49,343 bases of DNA, from NCBI GenBank assembly GCA_001464615.1, contig LNFI01000015.1, positions 1-49,343 on the forward strand, read 5' to 3'. A program made the position numbers and the translations under genes. The stretch's first letter is position 1, and the number at the start of each line of letters is the position of its first letter. Positions 1 through 7,670 of this stretch are shown here, in pieces. The notes beneath the pieces were generated by a model. The model had not been told where the DNA came from, made no database searches, and was given only the letters and a program-made list of their open reading frames with translations. This stretch comes from Sphingomonadales bacterium Ga0077557 (GTDB lineage Bacteria > Pseudomonadota > Alphaproteobacteria > Sphingomonadales > Sphingomonadaceae).

Positions 1-94
1 ATCGGAACGCTACTCGACACCTTCCCGCCACACGAATGCGCAAGCTACCTCCGAAACAGCGGATACGCCTCAATCTAATCAGGACAGACTCTAG
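1..94 (-). mobile_element. Outer end of an insertion sequence (left copy, partial)
   Basis: These 94 bases are the exact reverse complement of 49247-49340. The element side reads GAGTCTGTCC inward from a CTAG at 91-94. The sequence next to CTAG differs at the two ends of the window, so the identity stops sharply at the target site. A GAG-type terminus next to a CTA(G) target fits the IS5 superfamily, but the transposase lies outside the window, so the family is an inference. Only the terminal non-coding part of the element is present here. Confidence 0.75.
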
Positions 95-114
95 GGCCCC
101 GGCGCAGCACTTGG

Positions 115-147
115 TCAGCGGGAACATTAGGGAACATTCGCGGCCCG
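115..147. repeat. GAACATT double-repeat, copy 1
   Basis: Two GAACATT words lie exactly 10 bases apart (GAAC at 122 and 132). About 26 of 33 bases match a second copy at 22253-22285. It lies between the insertion-sequence end and the 3' end of the cytochrome gene. The spacing is 10, not the 11 of the alphaproteobacterial LexA box, so I do not call it a LexA site. Its function is unknown. Confidence 0.45.
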
Positions 148-161
148 TTCCCATAACAGGC

Positions 162-716
162 CTATTTCTTCTCTTCGGGCTTGCGATAGGTGGTGTGGCA
201 TTCGCCGCAGGTCTTGGCGAGCGCGTCGAACTGGGTCGCAAAACCCGCCGCGTCGCCGGCCTTGCCAAGATCGGCCAGTGTCCGGGCGGCAGCGCTCATC
301 TTGGCGGCAGCGGCCTCAAAACCGGCGCGGTCGGTCCAGACATTTGGCAGCGCGTCGCTTTCGGGCGTGTCGCTATGCGGCGGGAACATTGTCGGGATCA
401 CCGCTCCCCAGCTCGCCATCGCGGCGGCCGGCAGCGCCAGCTTCTTTACATCATCGCTGCGGGCAATACCTGCCTTGATGCCCAGGAACGCGGCGATGGT
501 CAGGTGAAACCCCGCCTGCCGCGCCGCGACGATCTTGCCATGATCCATCATGCTGTGATCGGCCATCATCCGGGCGTGATCGCCGTGCGACATCCCGGCC
601 ATTGGCGGCATCGGCGGCTTGGGCGGCTTCGGAGGCATCGGCGCGGTTTGGGCGAGCGCGAGTCCACCGGCCAATATCAGGCCGGAAAGGGCGACAATCG
701 AGGATAAGGCGCGCAT
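162..716 (-). CDS. Cytochrome c' (class II c-type cytochrome)
   Basis: A periplasmic class II cytochrome c of 184 residues. The N-terminus is a signal peptide (hydrophobic residues 5-20 ending in LALA). A Pro/Met/His-rich linker follows at about 25-55 and could bind metal. The C-terminal part carries the haem-attachment motif CGECH at 170-174, followed by the TTYRK typical of the family, which is a four-helix bundle. The family binds NO or CO or carries electrons; which applies here is not visible. The start at 716 is chosen because GGAG lies 8 bases upstream and the signal peptide begins there; a longer reading frame to 815 has no signal sequence. It is the last gene before the insertion-sequence end. 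Confidence 0.9.
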   Translation of the reverse strand: MRALSSIVALSGLILAGGLALAQTAPMPPKPPKPPMPPMAGMSHGDHARMMADHSMMDHGKIVAARQAGFHLTIAAFLGIKAGIARSDDVKKLALPAAAMASWGAVIPTMFPPHSDTPESDALPNVWTDRAGFEAAAAKMSAAARTLADLGKAGDAAGFATQFDALAKTCGECHTTYRKPEEKK

Positions 717-858
717 CGTTGGGGGCTCCTGCAAGGGGAAAAGGGATGCTGGCACAATACTATGCCCCGTGTGGCCGAGGCACAAGCCTATGCCCCGTGC
801 CGCCCCTCGCGGCAACGGCCGTCGCCACTGGCACCCCGGTCAGCGCCGCTGATTGCGC

Positions 859-1455
859 TCAGCAGGCTTCGTGTTTCCAGTGCCGTCGCTTGCCTTCATG
901 CAACCAAATAGCCGCTTCGGCAGCGCGCTTGTCGCGGGTTTCGGGGCGCTTGGCCTCGCTGATCCAGTCGCAATATTCGCGGCGACAGCTCGGCGCAAAG
1001 GCGGCGAAATGATCGGCAGCGACCGGGTCCGCTGCCAACACCGCTGCGAGTTCAGGCGGCACCACTGGCGCGGGCTTGGGCGGGCGCGCCGGTCGCATCG
1101 GCTTGCCCGCGCCATCATCGACCAGCGCGACCGCCGCCGCCACTGTCGCGGCAAAGCTGGCTGGATCGGGCAAGTCGGCCAGCGCGGTCAGCTTGCCAAA
1201 CTGGCCCATCGCTTCGCCCTCTTTCCCCGTTGGCTGGTCCGGGCGCTGCCAAAAGCCGAAGCTCGCATGCGCCTTGAAGGCGGCCATATTGGCGAACGGC
1301 CGACCATGACGGACGAAAAACGGCATGCCCCATTTGATCGTCTCTTCCAGACCGGGAACCGCCGCATGAAGGCGCGCGCGCAGCTCGATCAGGATCGGAC
1401 GCGCGAAATCGGCCTGTTTGGCGATATAGGCATCAACCCGGCTGTCGATCGACAT
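859..1455 (-). CDS. YdeI/OmdA-like DUF1801 protein
   Basis: A cytoplasmic protein of 198 residues. The N-terminal half looks like the DUF1801 (YdhG-like) fold, with the family pattern around EETIKWGMPFF and a hydrophobic core segment with FGFW. A Pro-rich linker of about 20 residues follows. The C-terminus resembles the bacteriocin-protection OmdA/YdeI segment, including CDWISEAKRPETR and a helix ending in basic residues. The biochemical role of the family is not established. The start at 1455 (MSIDSR) has GGAAG upstream; the reading frame extends to 1497 but the extra residues are not family-like. The gene is transcribed in the same direction as its neighbours and is probably independent. 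Confidence 0.8.
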   Translation of the reverse strand: MSIDSRVDAYIAKQADFARPILIELRARLHAAVPGLEETIKWGMPFFVRHGRPFANMAAFKAHASFGFWQRPDQPTGKEGEAMGQFGKLTALADLPDPASFAATVAAAVALVDDGAGKPMRPARPPKPAPVVPPELAAVLAADPVAADHFAAFAPSCRREYCDWISEAKRPETRDKRAAEAAIWLHEGKRRHWKHEAC

Positions 1456-1518
1456 GGCGGCTTCCTTCCCCAGCCGCCAATGCTGCGACCGCAGCACTGG
1501 GTCGTCAAGCCGGGTCCG

Positions 1519-1851
1519 TCAGGAGTCGCGATCGGCATCGTCGGGGATGGCCTCGTCCTCGTCTTCGCCATCATCGTCATCGTCATCGTCATCGTCGGCA
1601 CCGTCATCGTCGTCGTCGTCATCATTGCGACCTTCGCCGCCCTTGGGTGTGTCGAATTCATGCCGATCAAGATTGTCGACATCCTCATCGCCGCCCAGAT
1701 CGGGGATCAGATCGGTCATGATCGTGCCGTCGCTGGTGCCGCCGCCGCTGGCCTCAAGGATTTCGGCCCGCTGGCTTTCGTCATAGCCATCTTCATCATA
1801 GCCATCGTCGCCGGTGCCGTTGCCGGGGATTTGCTCGCCACCGCTTGCCAT
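1519..1851 (-). CDS. Asp-rich acidic protein of unknown function
   Basis: A small protein of 110 residues with an extreme negative charge. The N-terminal half has ordinary composition, with YDEDGYDESQRAE and TDLIPDLGGDEDVDNLDRH, which I recognise as a conserved pattern of sphingomonad hypothetical proteins. The C-terminal part is runs of Asp (7 and 9 in a row) encoded by a GAC/GAT microsatellite at 1570-1624. No domain, signal or membrane segment is visible. A good ribosome-binding site (CGGAG) precedes the start at 1851. It lies 93 bases downstream of the exporter gene and may be cotranscribed with it. The repeat makes its length prone to change in units of one codon. Confidence 0.7.
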   Translation of the reverse strand: MASGGEQIPGNGTGDDGYDEDGYDESQRAEILEASGGGTSDGTIMTDLIPDLGGDEDVDNLDRHEFDTPKGGEGRNDDDDDDDGADDDDDDDDDGEDEDEAIPDDADRDS

Positions 1852-1944
1852 TCGCTGCTCTCCGAAAAGGCTGCGGGGTGCAGCCGTTCGGAATGGCCAA
1901 CGGCAGGCGGCGCTGCTTGTTCCACCCGCTGGTCGCGAGCAGGC

Positions 1945-3186
1945 TCAGCTCGGCCGGAAAAGCCGCCCGCGTTCGACAATCGCGACGATCGCCAGCGCGA
2001 CCAGGCCGGCGACCAGAAAGCCGATGTACAGCGGCACCGTGGTGCCATCGAACGACTGGCCAATGGCCGCGCCAGCCAGCGCGCCCCCCGTGACGCTGAT
2101 AAAGCCCTGCACGCTGGAGGCCGTGCCCGCGATATGCCCCATATTCTCCATCGCCATCGAAGAGAAATTGGCCGTTGCCAGACCAAAACAGGCCATCGCC
2201 AGCGCTTGCAGGATCGCAAAGCTATAGATTGTTTCAGCCCCCAGCCGAGCGATCACCAGATGCACCGTCGACAGCAGGACCAGCCCGACCAGCGCACTAT
2301 GCGATATCCGGCGCGTGCCGAGCCGCATCACGATCCGCGAATTGAGCAAATTGGCCAGGGCCATCATACTCGCCACCCCAATAAATACCGGCACCAGCAG
2401 GCGATTATCGCCCGTCAGCGCGCCGACAATCTGCTGCACGGAATTGATGAAGCCATAGAGCCCGCCCATCAACGCCGTCGCCGCGAGCGTATAGCCAATC
2501 GAAAAGCGATCGGTCAGCGCCTGCCGCCAGCCGTCCCACAGCCGCTCGATCGACAAGGGCTGACGATCCGCGATCCGCTGCGTCTCGGGCATCCGGATCA
2601 CGAACCAAATGAGGATGACGGCAGAGATGGCGGCGATCATCACGAAGATCAGCCGCCAGGATCCGAACAGCAGGATCAACTCGCCGACGCTTGGCGCCAG
2701 AACGGGCGCGGCCATGAACACCATGAAGGCCAGGCTCATCACCCGCGCCATGGCCCGCCCCGAATAGCAATCGCGCACCAGCGCCACCGTCACCACGCGC
2801 GACGCCGCGATCGCCATGCCCGCCGCAAAGCGCGCCACCAGCAACAACATGAAGCTGGCCGAAAAGGCGGCAATCAGATTGGCAATCACATAAGCCGACA
2901 GCGACGCGACGAGCACCGGCCGCCGTCCATAGCGATCGGCAAGCGGCCCGTGCACCAGTTGGGCCAGGCCAAAGCCCAACAGAAACACGCCGATCACCAG
3001 CTGGCGATCATTCGCCACACCAACGTTCAGCGCGGTGGCGATTGCTGGCAGCGCTGGCAGCATCGCATCAATGCCAAGCGCCGTCAGCGCCATGAGGGAG
3101 GCGACCAGCGCCACAAATTCGACAAAACCGATCGGCGGCTGCGCTGGGGCGCTAATGGTTTGCTGAACGGTCATGTCGGCTGCCAT
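1945..3186 (-). CDS. MFS multidrug exporter, Bcr/CflA type
   Basis: An inner-membrane drug:proton antiporter of about 413 residues with 12 predicted membrane helices. The loop between helices 2 and 3 holds the MFS signature GPLADRYGRRPV, and the helix 1 motif DAMLPALP is typical of the Bcr/CflA group. Helix 5 carries the antiporter-like motif around APVLAPSVG. The likely role is export of small toxic compounds; the substrate cannot be told. The start is uncertain: ATG at 3186 or 3174 are both plausible, neither with a strong ribosome-binding site, and an upstream TTG at 3225 is less likely. It is divergent from the lipoprotein gene at 3297. Confidence 0.88.
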   Translation of the reverse strand: MAADMTVQQTISAPAQPPIGFVEFVALVASLMALTALGIDAMLPALPAIATALNVGVANDRQLVIGVFLLGFGLAQLVHGPLADRYGRRPVLVASLSAYVIANLIAAFSASFMLLLVARFAAGMAIAASRVVTVALVRDCYSGRAMARVMSLAFMVFMAAPVLAPSVGELILLFGSWRLIFVMIAAISAVILIWFVIRMPETQRIADRQPLSIERLWDGWRQALTDRFSIGYTLAATALMGGLYGFINSVQQIVGALTGDNRLLVPVFIGVASMMALANLLNSRIVMRLGTRRISHSALVGLVLLSTVHLVIARLGAETIYSFAILQALAMACFGLATANFSSMAMENMGHIAGTASSVQGFISVTGGALAGAAIGQSFDGTTVPLYIGFLVAGLVALAIVAIVERGRLFRPS

Positions 3187-3238
3187 GCCCGAAGCGGGGC
3201 GCTCGGTCGAGCCTCTGGGGCACAAAATCAGGTCTGGC

Positions 3239-3268
3239 TTGACGGTCGTCGGCTGTCATGTGTATTAT
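3239..3268 (+). promoter_or_regulatory. Sigma-70-type promoter for the first lipoprotein gene
   Basis: TTGACG at 3239-3244 and TATTAT at 3263-3268 are separated by 18 bases. This predicts transcription starting near 3275 and a leader of about 22 bases before the gene at 3297. It is one of the best housekeeping-type promoters visible in the window. Confidence 0.6.
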
Positions 3269-3296
3269 AACATCAATACACTGTGGGAGACGACCG

Positions 3297-3809
3297 ATGC
3301 GCCGTTCATTGTTGCTGCTGGGGATATTCGTCCTGCCCCTCGCCGGCTGTGGCGACGACGGCAAGGAAGGGACCACGATTTCACTCAATTCCATGACCGA
3401 GGATGGCAATGTCACGGCCGGTGTCGATGGAAAAACTGGAGAGGTGGCGATCAATGCGCCCGGCTTCTCAGGCAAAATCACGCTGCCCAAGCTGAAGCTC
3501 GATAGCAGCGATTTCGAGATGAATGGCGTCCATCTTTATCCAGGATCAACGATCAGCGGGATGAATATTGTCGCCAATGACGGCAAGGATGGCGACGACA
3601 AAGCCAATGTCCGGGTTACCTTTGACAGCCCGGCGGAACCCGCCGTGGTGCGCGACTGGTTTTTTGATCGGCTGGGCAAGGCAGATTTCAAGATCACCAA
3701 AAGCGGCACCGGGCTGAAGGGCACCGATGAAGAGGACAAGCCATTTGCGCTTGAACTGACGCCTGCTGCCAATGGCCATTCAACCGGCGTGATTGTCGCG
3801 GGCGGCTGA
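3297..3809 (+). CDS. Putative lipoprotein, paralogue 1 of a tandem pair
   Basis: A protein of 170 residues. The first 18 residues form a lipoprotein signal, MRRS followed by a hydrophobic stretch and the lipobox LAGC, so it should be anchored to a membrane after processing. The middle is polar. The C-terminal 90 residues share a module with the next gene: LYPGS, then FDSPAEPAVV, then RLGKADF, GTD/EDKP and GHSTGV. This module is a small alpha/beta-looking domain I do not recognise from any named family. A ribosome-binding site (GGGAGA) supports the start at 3297. It is preceded by its own promoter and followed by the paralogue 115 bases later. Function unknown. Confidence 0.8.
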   Translation: MRRSLLLLGIFVLPLAGCGDDGKEGTTISLNSMTEDGNVTAGVDGKTGEVAINAPGFSGKITLPKLKLDSSDFEMNGVHLYPGSTISGMNIVANDGKDGDDKANVRVTFDSPAEPAVVRDWFFDRLGKADFKITKSGTGLKGTDEEDKPFALELTPAANGHSTGVIVAGG

Positions 3810-3831
3810 AGTCAGGGTGGGAAGTACGATT

Positions 3832-3859
3832 TTGTCCTGAATCGGTGCCTAATTATAGC
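3832..3859 (+). promoter_or_regulatory. Possible promoter for the second lipoprotein gene
   Basis: TTGTCC at 3832-3837 and TATAGC at 3854-3859 are separated by 16 bases. It lies between the two paralogous genes and would let the second be expressed separately. Weaker than the promoter at 3239. Confidence 0.4.
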
Positions 3860-3924
3860 AACGCTTGACCGAACACCCCTGCCTCGCCTCTGAGGGTAGG
3901 AGGAAACCTAGCGTGGAGGCTGGC

Positions 3925-4347
3925 ATGACGCGATCACTCTCTCTTGGCGTTGCGACATTGGCAGCCATGGCGATCACGCTGGTTGGTTGCGCAGCGCCAG
4001 CACCCACATCGGCTGTGGCAATGGCGGGCAATAATGCAATGGACATGCCGATGCCCGATGGCAGCGCCGTCGATATGGCCGCGCTGCCGCTCTATCCCGG
4101 TTCAAAAATGGTCGACATGAAGATCATGCCGCATGAGGTGGATGACATGATCGATTTGGCGTTCGACAGCCCGGCTGATCCGGCCACCGTTCGCACCTGG
4201 TATGTCGATACGCTGGGCAAACAGGGCTTCACCCTGAAAGAAGACGGCACCGCGCTCGCCGGCACTGACGCCGATGGCAAGCCGATCCGGATCGACGTCC
4301 AGCCCGCCCCGGGCGGCCACAGCACCGGTACCGTCAGCAAAGGATAA
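3925..4347 (+). CDS. Putative lipoprotein, paralogue 2 of a tandem pair
   Basis: A protein of 140 residues with a lipoprotein signal ending in the lipobox LVGC at about residues 17-20. After a short Met/Ala-rich linker comes the same C-terminal module as in the preceding gene, with matching LYPGS, FDSPADPATVRTWY, DTLGKQGF, GTDADGKP and GHSTGT. The two proteins differ mainly in the N-terminal half; the first has an extra region of about 40 residues. The start at 3925 follows a strong GGAGG. The pair looks like a tandem duplication followed by divergence. No enzyme motif is visible; a structural or binding role is a guess. Confidence 0.8.
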   Translation: MTRSLSLGVATLAAMAITLVGCAAPAPTSAVAMAGNNAMDMPMPDGSAVDMAALPLYPGSKMVDMKIMPHEVDDMIDLAFDSPADPATVRTWYVDTLGKQGFTLKEDGTALAGTDADGKPIRIDVQPAPGGHSTGTVSKG

Positions 4348-4362
4348 CGGCGGCCCGGCAGA

Positions 4363-4381
4363 CCCCCGTTCGAACTGGGGG
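4363..4381. terminator. Possible hairpin terminator after the lipoprotein pair
   Basis: CCCCC at 4363-4367 and GGGGG at 4377-4381 flank the palindrome GTTCGAAC at 4368-4375, with one unpaired T. No T-run follows, so rho-independent termination is only possible. Confidence 0.3.
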
Positions 4382-4451
4382 GGCGAACCCCTGTTCGAAC
4401 CCGGCGCGCCGTCCTATGTTGCGGCCTTCATTGCCTAACGGACGACCATCG

Positions 4452-5405
4452 ATGCTCGAAACGCCGCCTGCCGAAGTGCCCACCTTGTCGCTGTTGCAGA
4501 ACCGCGATGATCCTGACGGGTTCGCGAGCGCGCTGGGTGCGTCTTTTGAACGGTTCGGCTTTGCCGTTGTGGCCGATCATGGCATCGATCAAACGCTGAT
4601 TGATGACGCCTGGCGCTATACGCAGGAATTTTTTGCGCTGCCGGAAGCCGAAAAGCGGGGCTATTTTACCGAAGCAGGTGGCGGGCAGCGCGGCTATACC
4701 CCCTTCAAGACCGAAATCGCCAAGGGCGCCAGCCTGGTCGATCTCAAGGAATTTTGGCATGTCGGCCGCGATCTGCCCGCTGGCCATGCCTATGCCGACG
4801 TCATGCCCCCCAATATCTGGCCGACCCGGCCCGAGATGTTTCAGCCAACGCTGACCACGCTATTCACTGCCTTTGATCGCGCCGGGGATACGATCCTGTC
4901 GGCAATTGCCCGCCATCTTGGTCTGACCGCGACCTGGTTTGATCCAGCGGTGAAGGACGGTAATTCGATCCTCCGCCTGCTCCACTATCCGCCAATCCCC
5001 GCCGATGCAGAGGGCGTACGGGCAGGCGCGCATGAGGATATCAATCTCATCACCCTGTTGCTGGGCGCAGAGGAAGCCGGGCTTGAATTGCTCGATCGGG
5101 ACGGTCACTGGCTGGCGATCAAGCCACCCGCTGATGCAATGGTCGTCAATGTGGGCGACATGCTGCAGCGGCTGACCAATCATGTCCTGCCCTCCACCAC
5201 GCACCGCGTCGTCAATCCGCCGCCGGAACGCCGCGCGTTGCCGCGCTATTCGATGCCCTTCTTCCTCCACCCCGCGCCCGATTTCCTGATCGAAACGCTG
5301 CCGGGCTGCGTCAGCGACACGAACCCCAATCGCTACCCAACGCCGATCACCGCGCATGACTATCTGCACGAGCGGCTGGTTGAGATTGGGCTAGTGAAGA
5401 AATAA
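4452..5405 (+). CDS. 2-oxoglutarate/Fe(II) oxygenase, isopenicillin N synthase family
   Basis: A cytoplasmic non-haem iron oxygenase of 317 residues. The N-terminal DIOX_N domain covers about 10-125. The C-terminal jelly-roll holds the iron triad H194-x-D196 and H251, and the 2-oxoglutarate-binding R265-x-S267. These are the residues expected of an active member. The family includes ethylene-forming, antibiotic and plant-hormone oxygenases, and many bacterial members have no known substrate; none can be assigned here. The start at 4452 is preferred over 4416 because family similarity begins there. It is followed by homoserine dehydrogenase in the same direction after 136 bases, so a shared transcript is possible but not evident. 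Confidence 0.88.
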   Translation: MLETPPAEVPTLSLLQNRDDPDGFASALGASFERFGFAVVADHGIDQTLIDDAWRYTQEFFALPEAEKRGYFTEAGGGQRGYTPFKTEIAKGASLVDLKEFWHVGRDLPAGHAYADVMPPNIWPTRPEMFQPTLTTLFTAFDRAGDTILSAIARHLGLTATWFDPAVKDGNSILRLLHYPPIPADAEGVRAGAHEDINLITLLLGAEEAGLELLDRDGHWLAIKPPADAMVVNVGDMLQRLTNHVLPSTTHRVVNPPPERRALPRYSMPFFLHPAPDFLIETLPGCVSDTNPNRYPTPITAHDYLHERLVEIGLVKK

Positions 5406-5541
5406 GCCAAGAGTCGCGCTTGGCACTTGCTCTTCGCCCTGGGCTTGTTCCTGGGTCCACTGTCCCGCTAGAGCGCCGGCAGCGATTATTGCCATCCGGT
5501 AGATGCCGGGACATTTTCGGCATGACAGACTGGAACGACCA

Positions 5542-6831
5542 ATGACCAAACCCTTGCGCATCGCGCTCGCCGGACTCGGCACCGTTGGCGGTGGCGTCAT
5601 TCGCTTGCTGGATGCCAATCGCGATCTGATTGCCCGACGCGCCGGTCGTCCGATCGAGATCGTTGCGGTTTCCGCGCGTGATCGGGCCAAGGATCGCGGC
5701 GTTGATATCACTCGCTTTGCTTGGGTCGATGATAGCACAGCACTTGCCCAGCAGGCCGATGTCGATGTGGTGGTGGAGCTTGTCGGCGGATCGGACGGCC
5801 CCGCGCTCACCCTCGCCCGCGCAACTCTCTCCGCTGGCAAAGGGTTCGTCACCGCCAACAAGGCGATGATCGCGCATCACGGGCTGGAACTCGCCCGCGC
5901 CGCTGAAGCCGCGCGCGCGCCGCTCAAATTCGAAGCCGCCGTGGCGGGCGGCATCCCGGTCATCAAAGGCCTGCGCGAAGGGGCTGCCGCCAACGAGATT
6001 GCGCGCGTCTATGGCATCCTGAACGGCACCTGCAATTTCATCCTGAGCAAGATGGAAGCAGAGGGCCGCGATTTTGCCGATGTCCTTGCCGAAGCGCAGG
6101 CGCTTGGCTTTGCCGAGTCCGATCCCAGCTTCGATATCGACGGCATCGACGCCGCGCATAAATTGTCGATTCTCTCCAGCATTGCCTTTGGCACCCAACC
6201 CGCTTTTGGCGATGTGCAGGCTTGCGGCATTCGCGCCGTCCTCGCCGCCGATATCGCTGAGGCAGCCGCACTGGGCTATCGCATCCGCCTGCTTGGCATT
6301 GCCGAATCGACTGATGCTGGCCTGTTCCAGCGCGTCCACCCGCATCTGGTGCCGACCAGCCACCCGCTCGCCCATGTCACCGGTGCCACCAATGCGGTGG
6401 TGGCAGAGGGCAATTTCGTCGGGCGCTTGCTGTTCCAGGGGGCAGGCGCCGGCGACGGGCCGACCGCATCGGCGGTGGTTGCCGATCTGATTGATATTGC
6501 GCGCGGCGAATATGGACCGCCCTATGCGATGCCCGCCGAATCGCTTGCCGCGCAGGACGCCGCCGATACGGGCAACCGGCTCGGTCGCGCCTATGTGCGG
6601 CTGACCGTGGCCGACAAGGTTGGCGTGCTGGCCGAAATTGCCGCAGCGATGCGCGATGCCGGGGTGTCGATTGAAAGCCTGATGCAACGTGGCCATGCCA
6701 GCGATGGCAGCGTGCTGGTCGCGATTGTGACGCATGAAGGCCCGGAGCGTGCGGTTGCGCAGGCACTGGAGAAATTGCGCGGTTCGCCCAGCCTGATCGG
6801 CGCGCCGTTATGGATGCATATCCTGGCCTAA
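5542..6831 (+). CDS. hom: Homoserine dehydrogenase
   Basis: Reduces aspartate semialdehyde to homoserine with NAD(P)H, the branch step to methionine and threonine. It is 429 residues, the usual length for the form with a C-terminal ACT domain. The NAD(P) loop GLGTVGGGV is at 9-17. The catalytic region has KFEAAVAGGIPVIKGLREG and the GILNGTCNFIL signature. The ACT domain begins near VADKVGVLAEIAAAM and suggests feedback control by an amino acid. The ATG at 5542 is chosen by similarity. The gene stands alone, without thrB or thrC, and ends 4 bases inside the convergent gene at 6828. Confidence 0.95.
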   Translation: MTKPLRIALAGLGTVGGGVIRLLDANRDLIARRAGRPIEIVAVSARDRAKDRGVDITRFAWVDDSTALAQQADVDVVVELVGGSDGPALTLARATLSAGKGFVTANKAMIAHHGLELARAAEAARAPLKFEAAVAGGIPVIKGLREGAAANEIARVYGILNGTCNFILSKMEAEGRDFADVLAEAQALGFAESDPSFDIDGIDAAHKLSILSSIAFGTQPAFGDVQACGIRAVLAADIAEAAALGYRIRLLGIAESTDAGLFQRVHPHLVPTSHPLAHVTGATNAVVAEGNFVGRLLFQGAGAGDGPTASAVVADLIDIARGEYGPPYAMPAESLAAQDAADTGNRLGRAYVRLTVADKVGVLAEIAAAMRDAGVSIESLMQRGHASDGSVLVAIVTHEGPERAVAQALEKLRGSPSLIGAPLWMHILA

Positions 6832-7184
6832 GGCGCGGGCGGCCTCAATCCGCCGACTCGGGTGCCGCGACCACCAACGGTGACCCCAACCCCGACCATG
6901 CCGCAGCCGACCAGATAGGGGCCCATATCCTGGCATGGCGTCGTTTTGTGCTGCAACCGCTCGGCTTGTTCGAACACGCCTTCGCGGCGCGGATTGCCGA
7001 TATCATAAGCGATAAATGGCAAGCGATAGCGATCGGCATTGCGGGCACCACACACCAGAATCTCGTCACGATCGACACTTTGCTCGCAGCGAATTTCCGC
7101 TCGCGTCAGGTCGCGATAGGTCTTGAGCAAATCGGCGACATCCGTGCCCGCCATCATCATCATTGCCACAAGCATGATCACCAC
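6828..7184 (-). CDS. Small exported protein, sphingomonad hypothetical
   Basis: A protein of up to 118 residues of unknown function. It has a short hydrophobic N-terminus, then a Cys-containing segment around RCEQSVDRDEILVCGARNADRYRLP, and a Gly-rich C-terminus with TTPCQDMGPYLVGCG. The four cysteines in this spaced pattern (two near 35-45, two near 80-95) suggest two disulfides in a periplasmic protein. I recognise the pattern from uncharacterised sphingomonad proteins. The start is uncertain: GTG at 7184 has GAGGG just upstream, and ATG at 7175 is an alternative. It overlaps the end of hom by 4 bases, tail to tail. Confidence 0.7.
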   Translation of the reverse strand: MVIMLVAMMMMAGTDVADLLKTYRDLTRAEIRCEQSVDRDEILVCGARNADRYRLPFIAYDIGNPRREGVFEQAERLQHKTTPCQDMGPYLVGCGMVGVGVTVGGRGTRVGGLRPPAP

Positions 7185-7241
7185 ACCCTCAAGCCTATGG
7201 CATTGTGATCAAAAGCTCCGTCTTCTGCAATCCCTTCGCGG

Positions 7242-7670
7242 TCAGCTGATTGGGGCGATGTCCAGCCGCCTGAGCTCGATCGCCGGGCAGCGATCCATCA
7301 CAACCGCCAACCCCGCTGCTTCGGCGCGCGCTGCGGCGGCTTCATCAATAACGCCCAACTGCATCCAGACTGCTTTTGCACCGACGGCAATCGCCTGATC
7401 AACCACCGCGCCGGCAGCGGCAGAATTGCGAAATATATCGACCATATCGATCGGATCGCCGAGCACGGCCATATCGCCGAACACGAATTCGCCGTGGATA
7501 TGCTCGCCGGCGATCTGCGGGTTGATCGGGATCACGCGGTAGCCATGGTGCTGCAATGTGGCCATCACCTCATTTGAAGGGCGATCGGGCCGATCCGACG
7601 CACCGACCAGCGCGATCGTGCGCACGCGTTCAAGCAACGCCTTGATGTCGTCATCCGAAGTCAGCGGCAT
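7242..7670 (-). CDS. CoA-binding domain protein
   Basis: A cytoplasmic protein of 142 residues made of one Rossmann-like CoA_binding domain. The segment TIALVGASDRPDRPS near residues 15-30 is the nucleotide-binding loop. The later motifs VIPINP, DMVDIFRN and the AVWMQLGV loop are typical of the YccU-like family. The ligand in life is not established. The ATG at 7670 follows a perfect GGAGG and lies 20 bases inside the end of the upstream mrp gene, so the two are translationally coupled. A longer frame to 7862 only overlaps mrp. Confidence 0.9.
   Translation of the reverse strand: MPLTSDDDIKALLERVRTIALVGASDRPDRPSNEVMATLQHHGYRVIPINPQIAGEHIHGEFVFGDMAVLGDPIDMVDIFRNSAAAGAVVDQAIAVGAKAVWMQLGVIDEAAAARAEAAGLAVVMDRCPAIELRRLDIAPIS

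Noticed and set aside
115..147. LexA (SOS) box
   Set aside because: The alphaproteobacterial box needs GAAC-N7-GAAC; here the spacing is N6 in both copies and no SOS gene is adjacent.
750..800. Direct repeat CTATGCCCCGTG (two copies about 30 bases apart) upstream of the cytochrome gene
   Set aside because: Only 12 bases, two copies, no symmetry or promoter position that would suggest an operator.
853..3270. An 805-codon plus-strand open frame
   Set aside because: It is antisense to the YdeI-like, Asp-rich and exporter genes, is rich in Arg/His/Gln as expected for a shadow frame in GC-rich DNA, and matches no family.
4366..4405. tRNA T-arm-like GTTCGAAC words
   Set aside because: No acceptor, D or anticodon arm can be folded around them on either strand; the palindrome alone is not a tRNA.
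5347..6735. A 462-codon minus-strand open frame
   Set aside because: Antisense shadow of homoserine dehydrogenase; the sense strand has clear motifs and the antisense has none.
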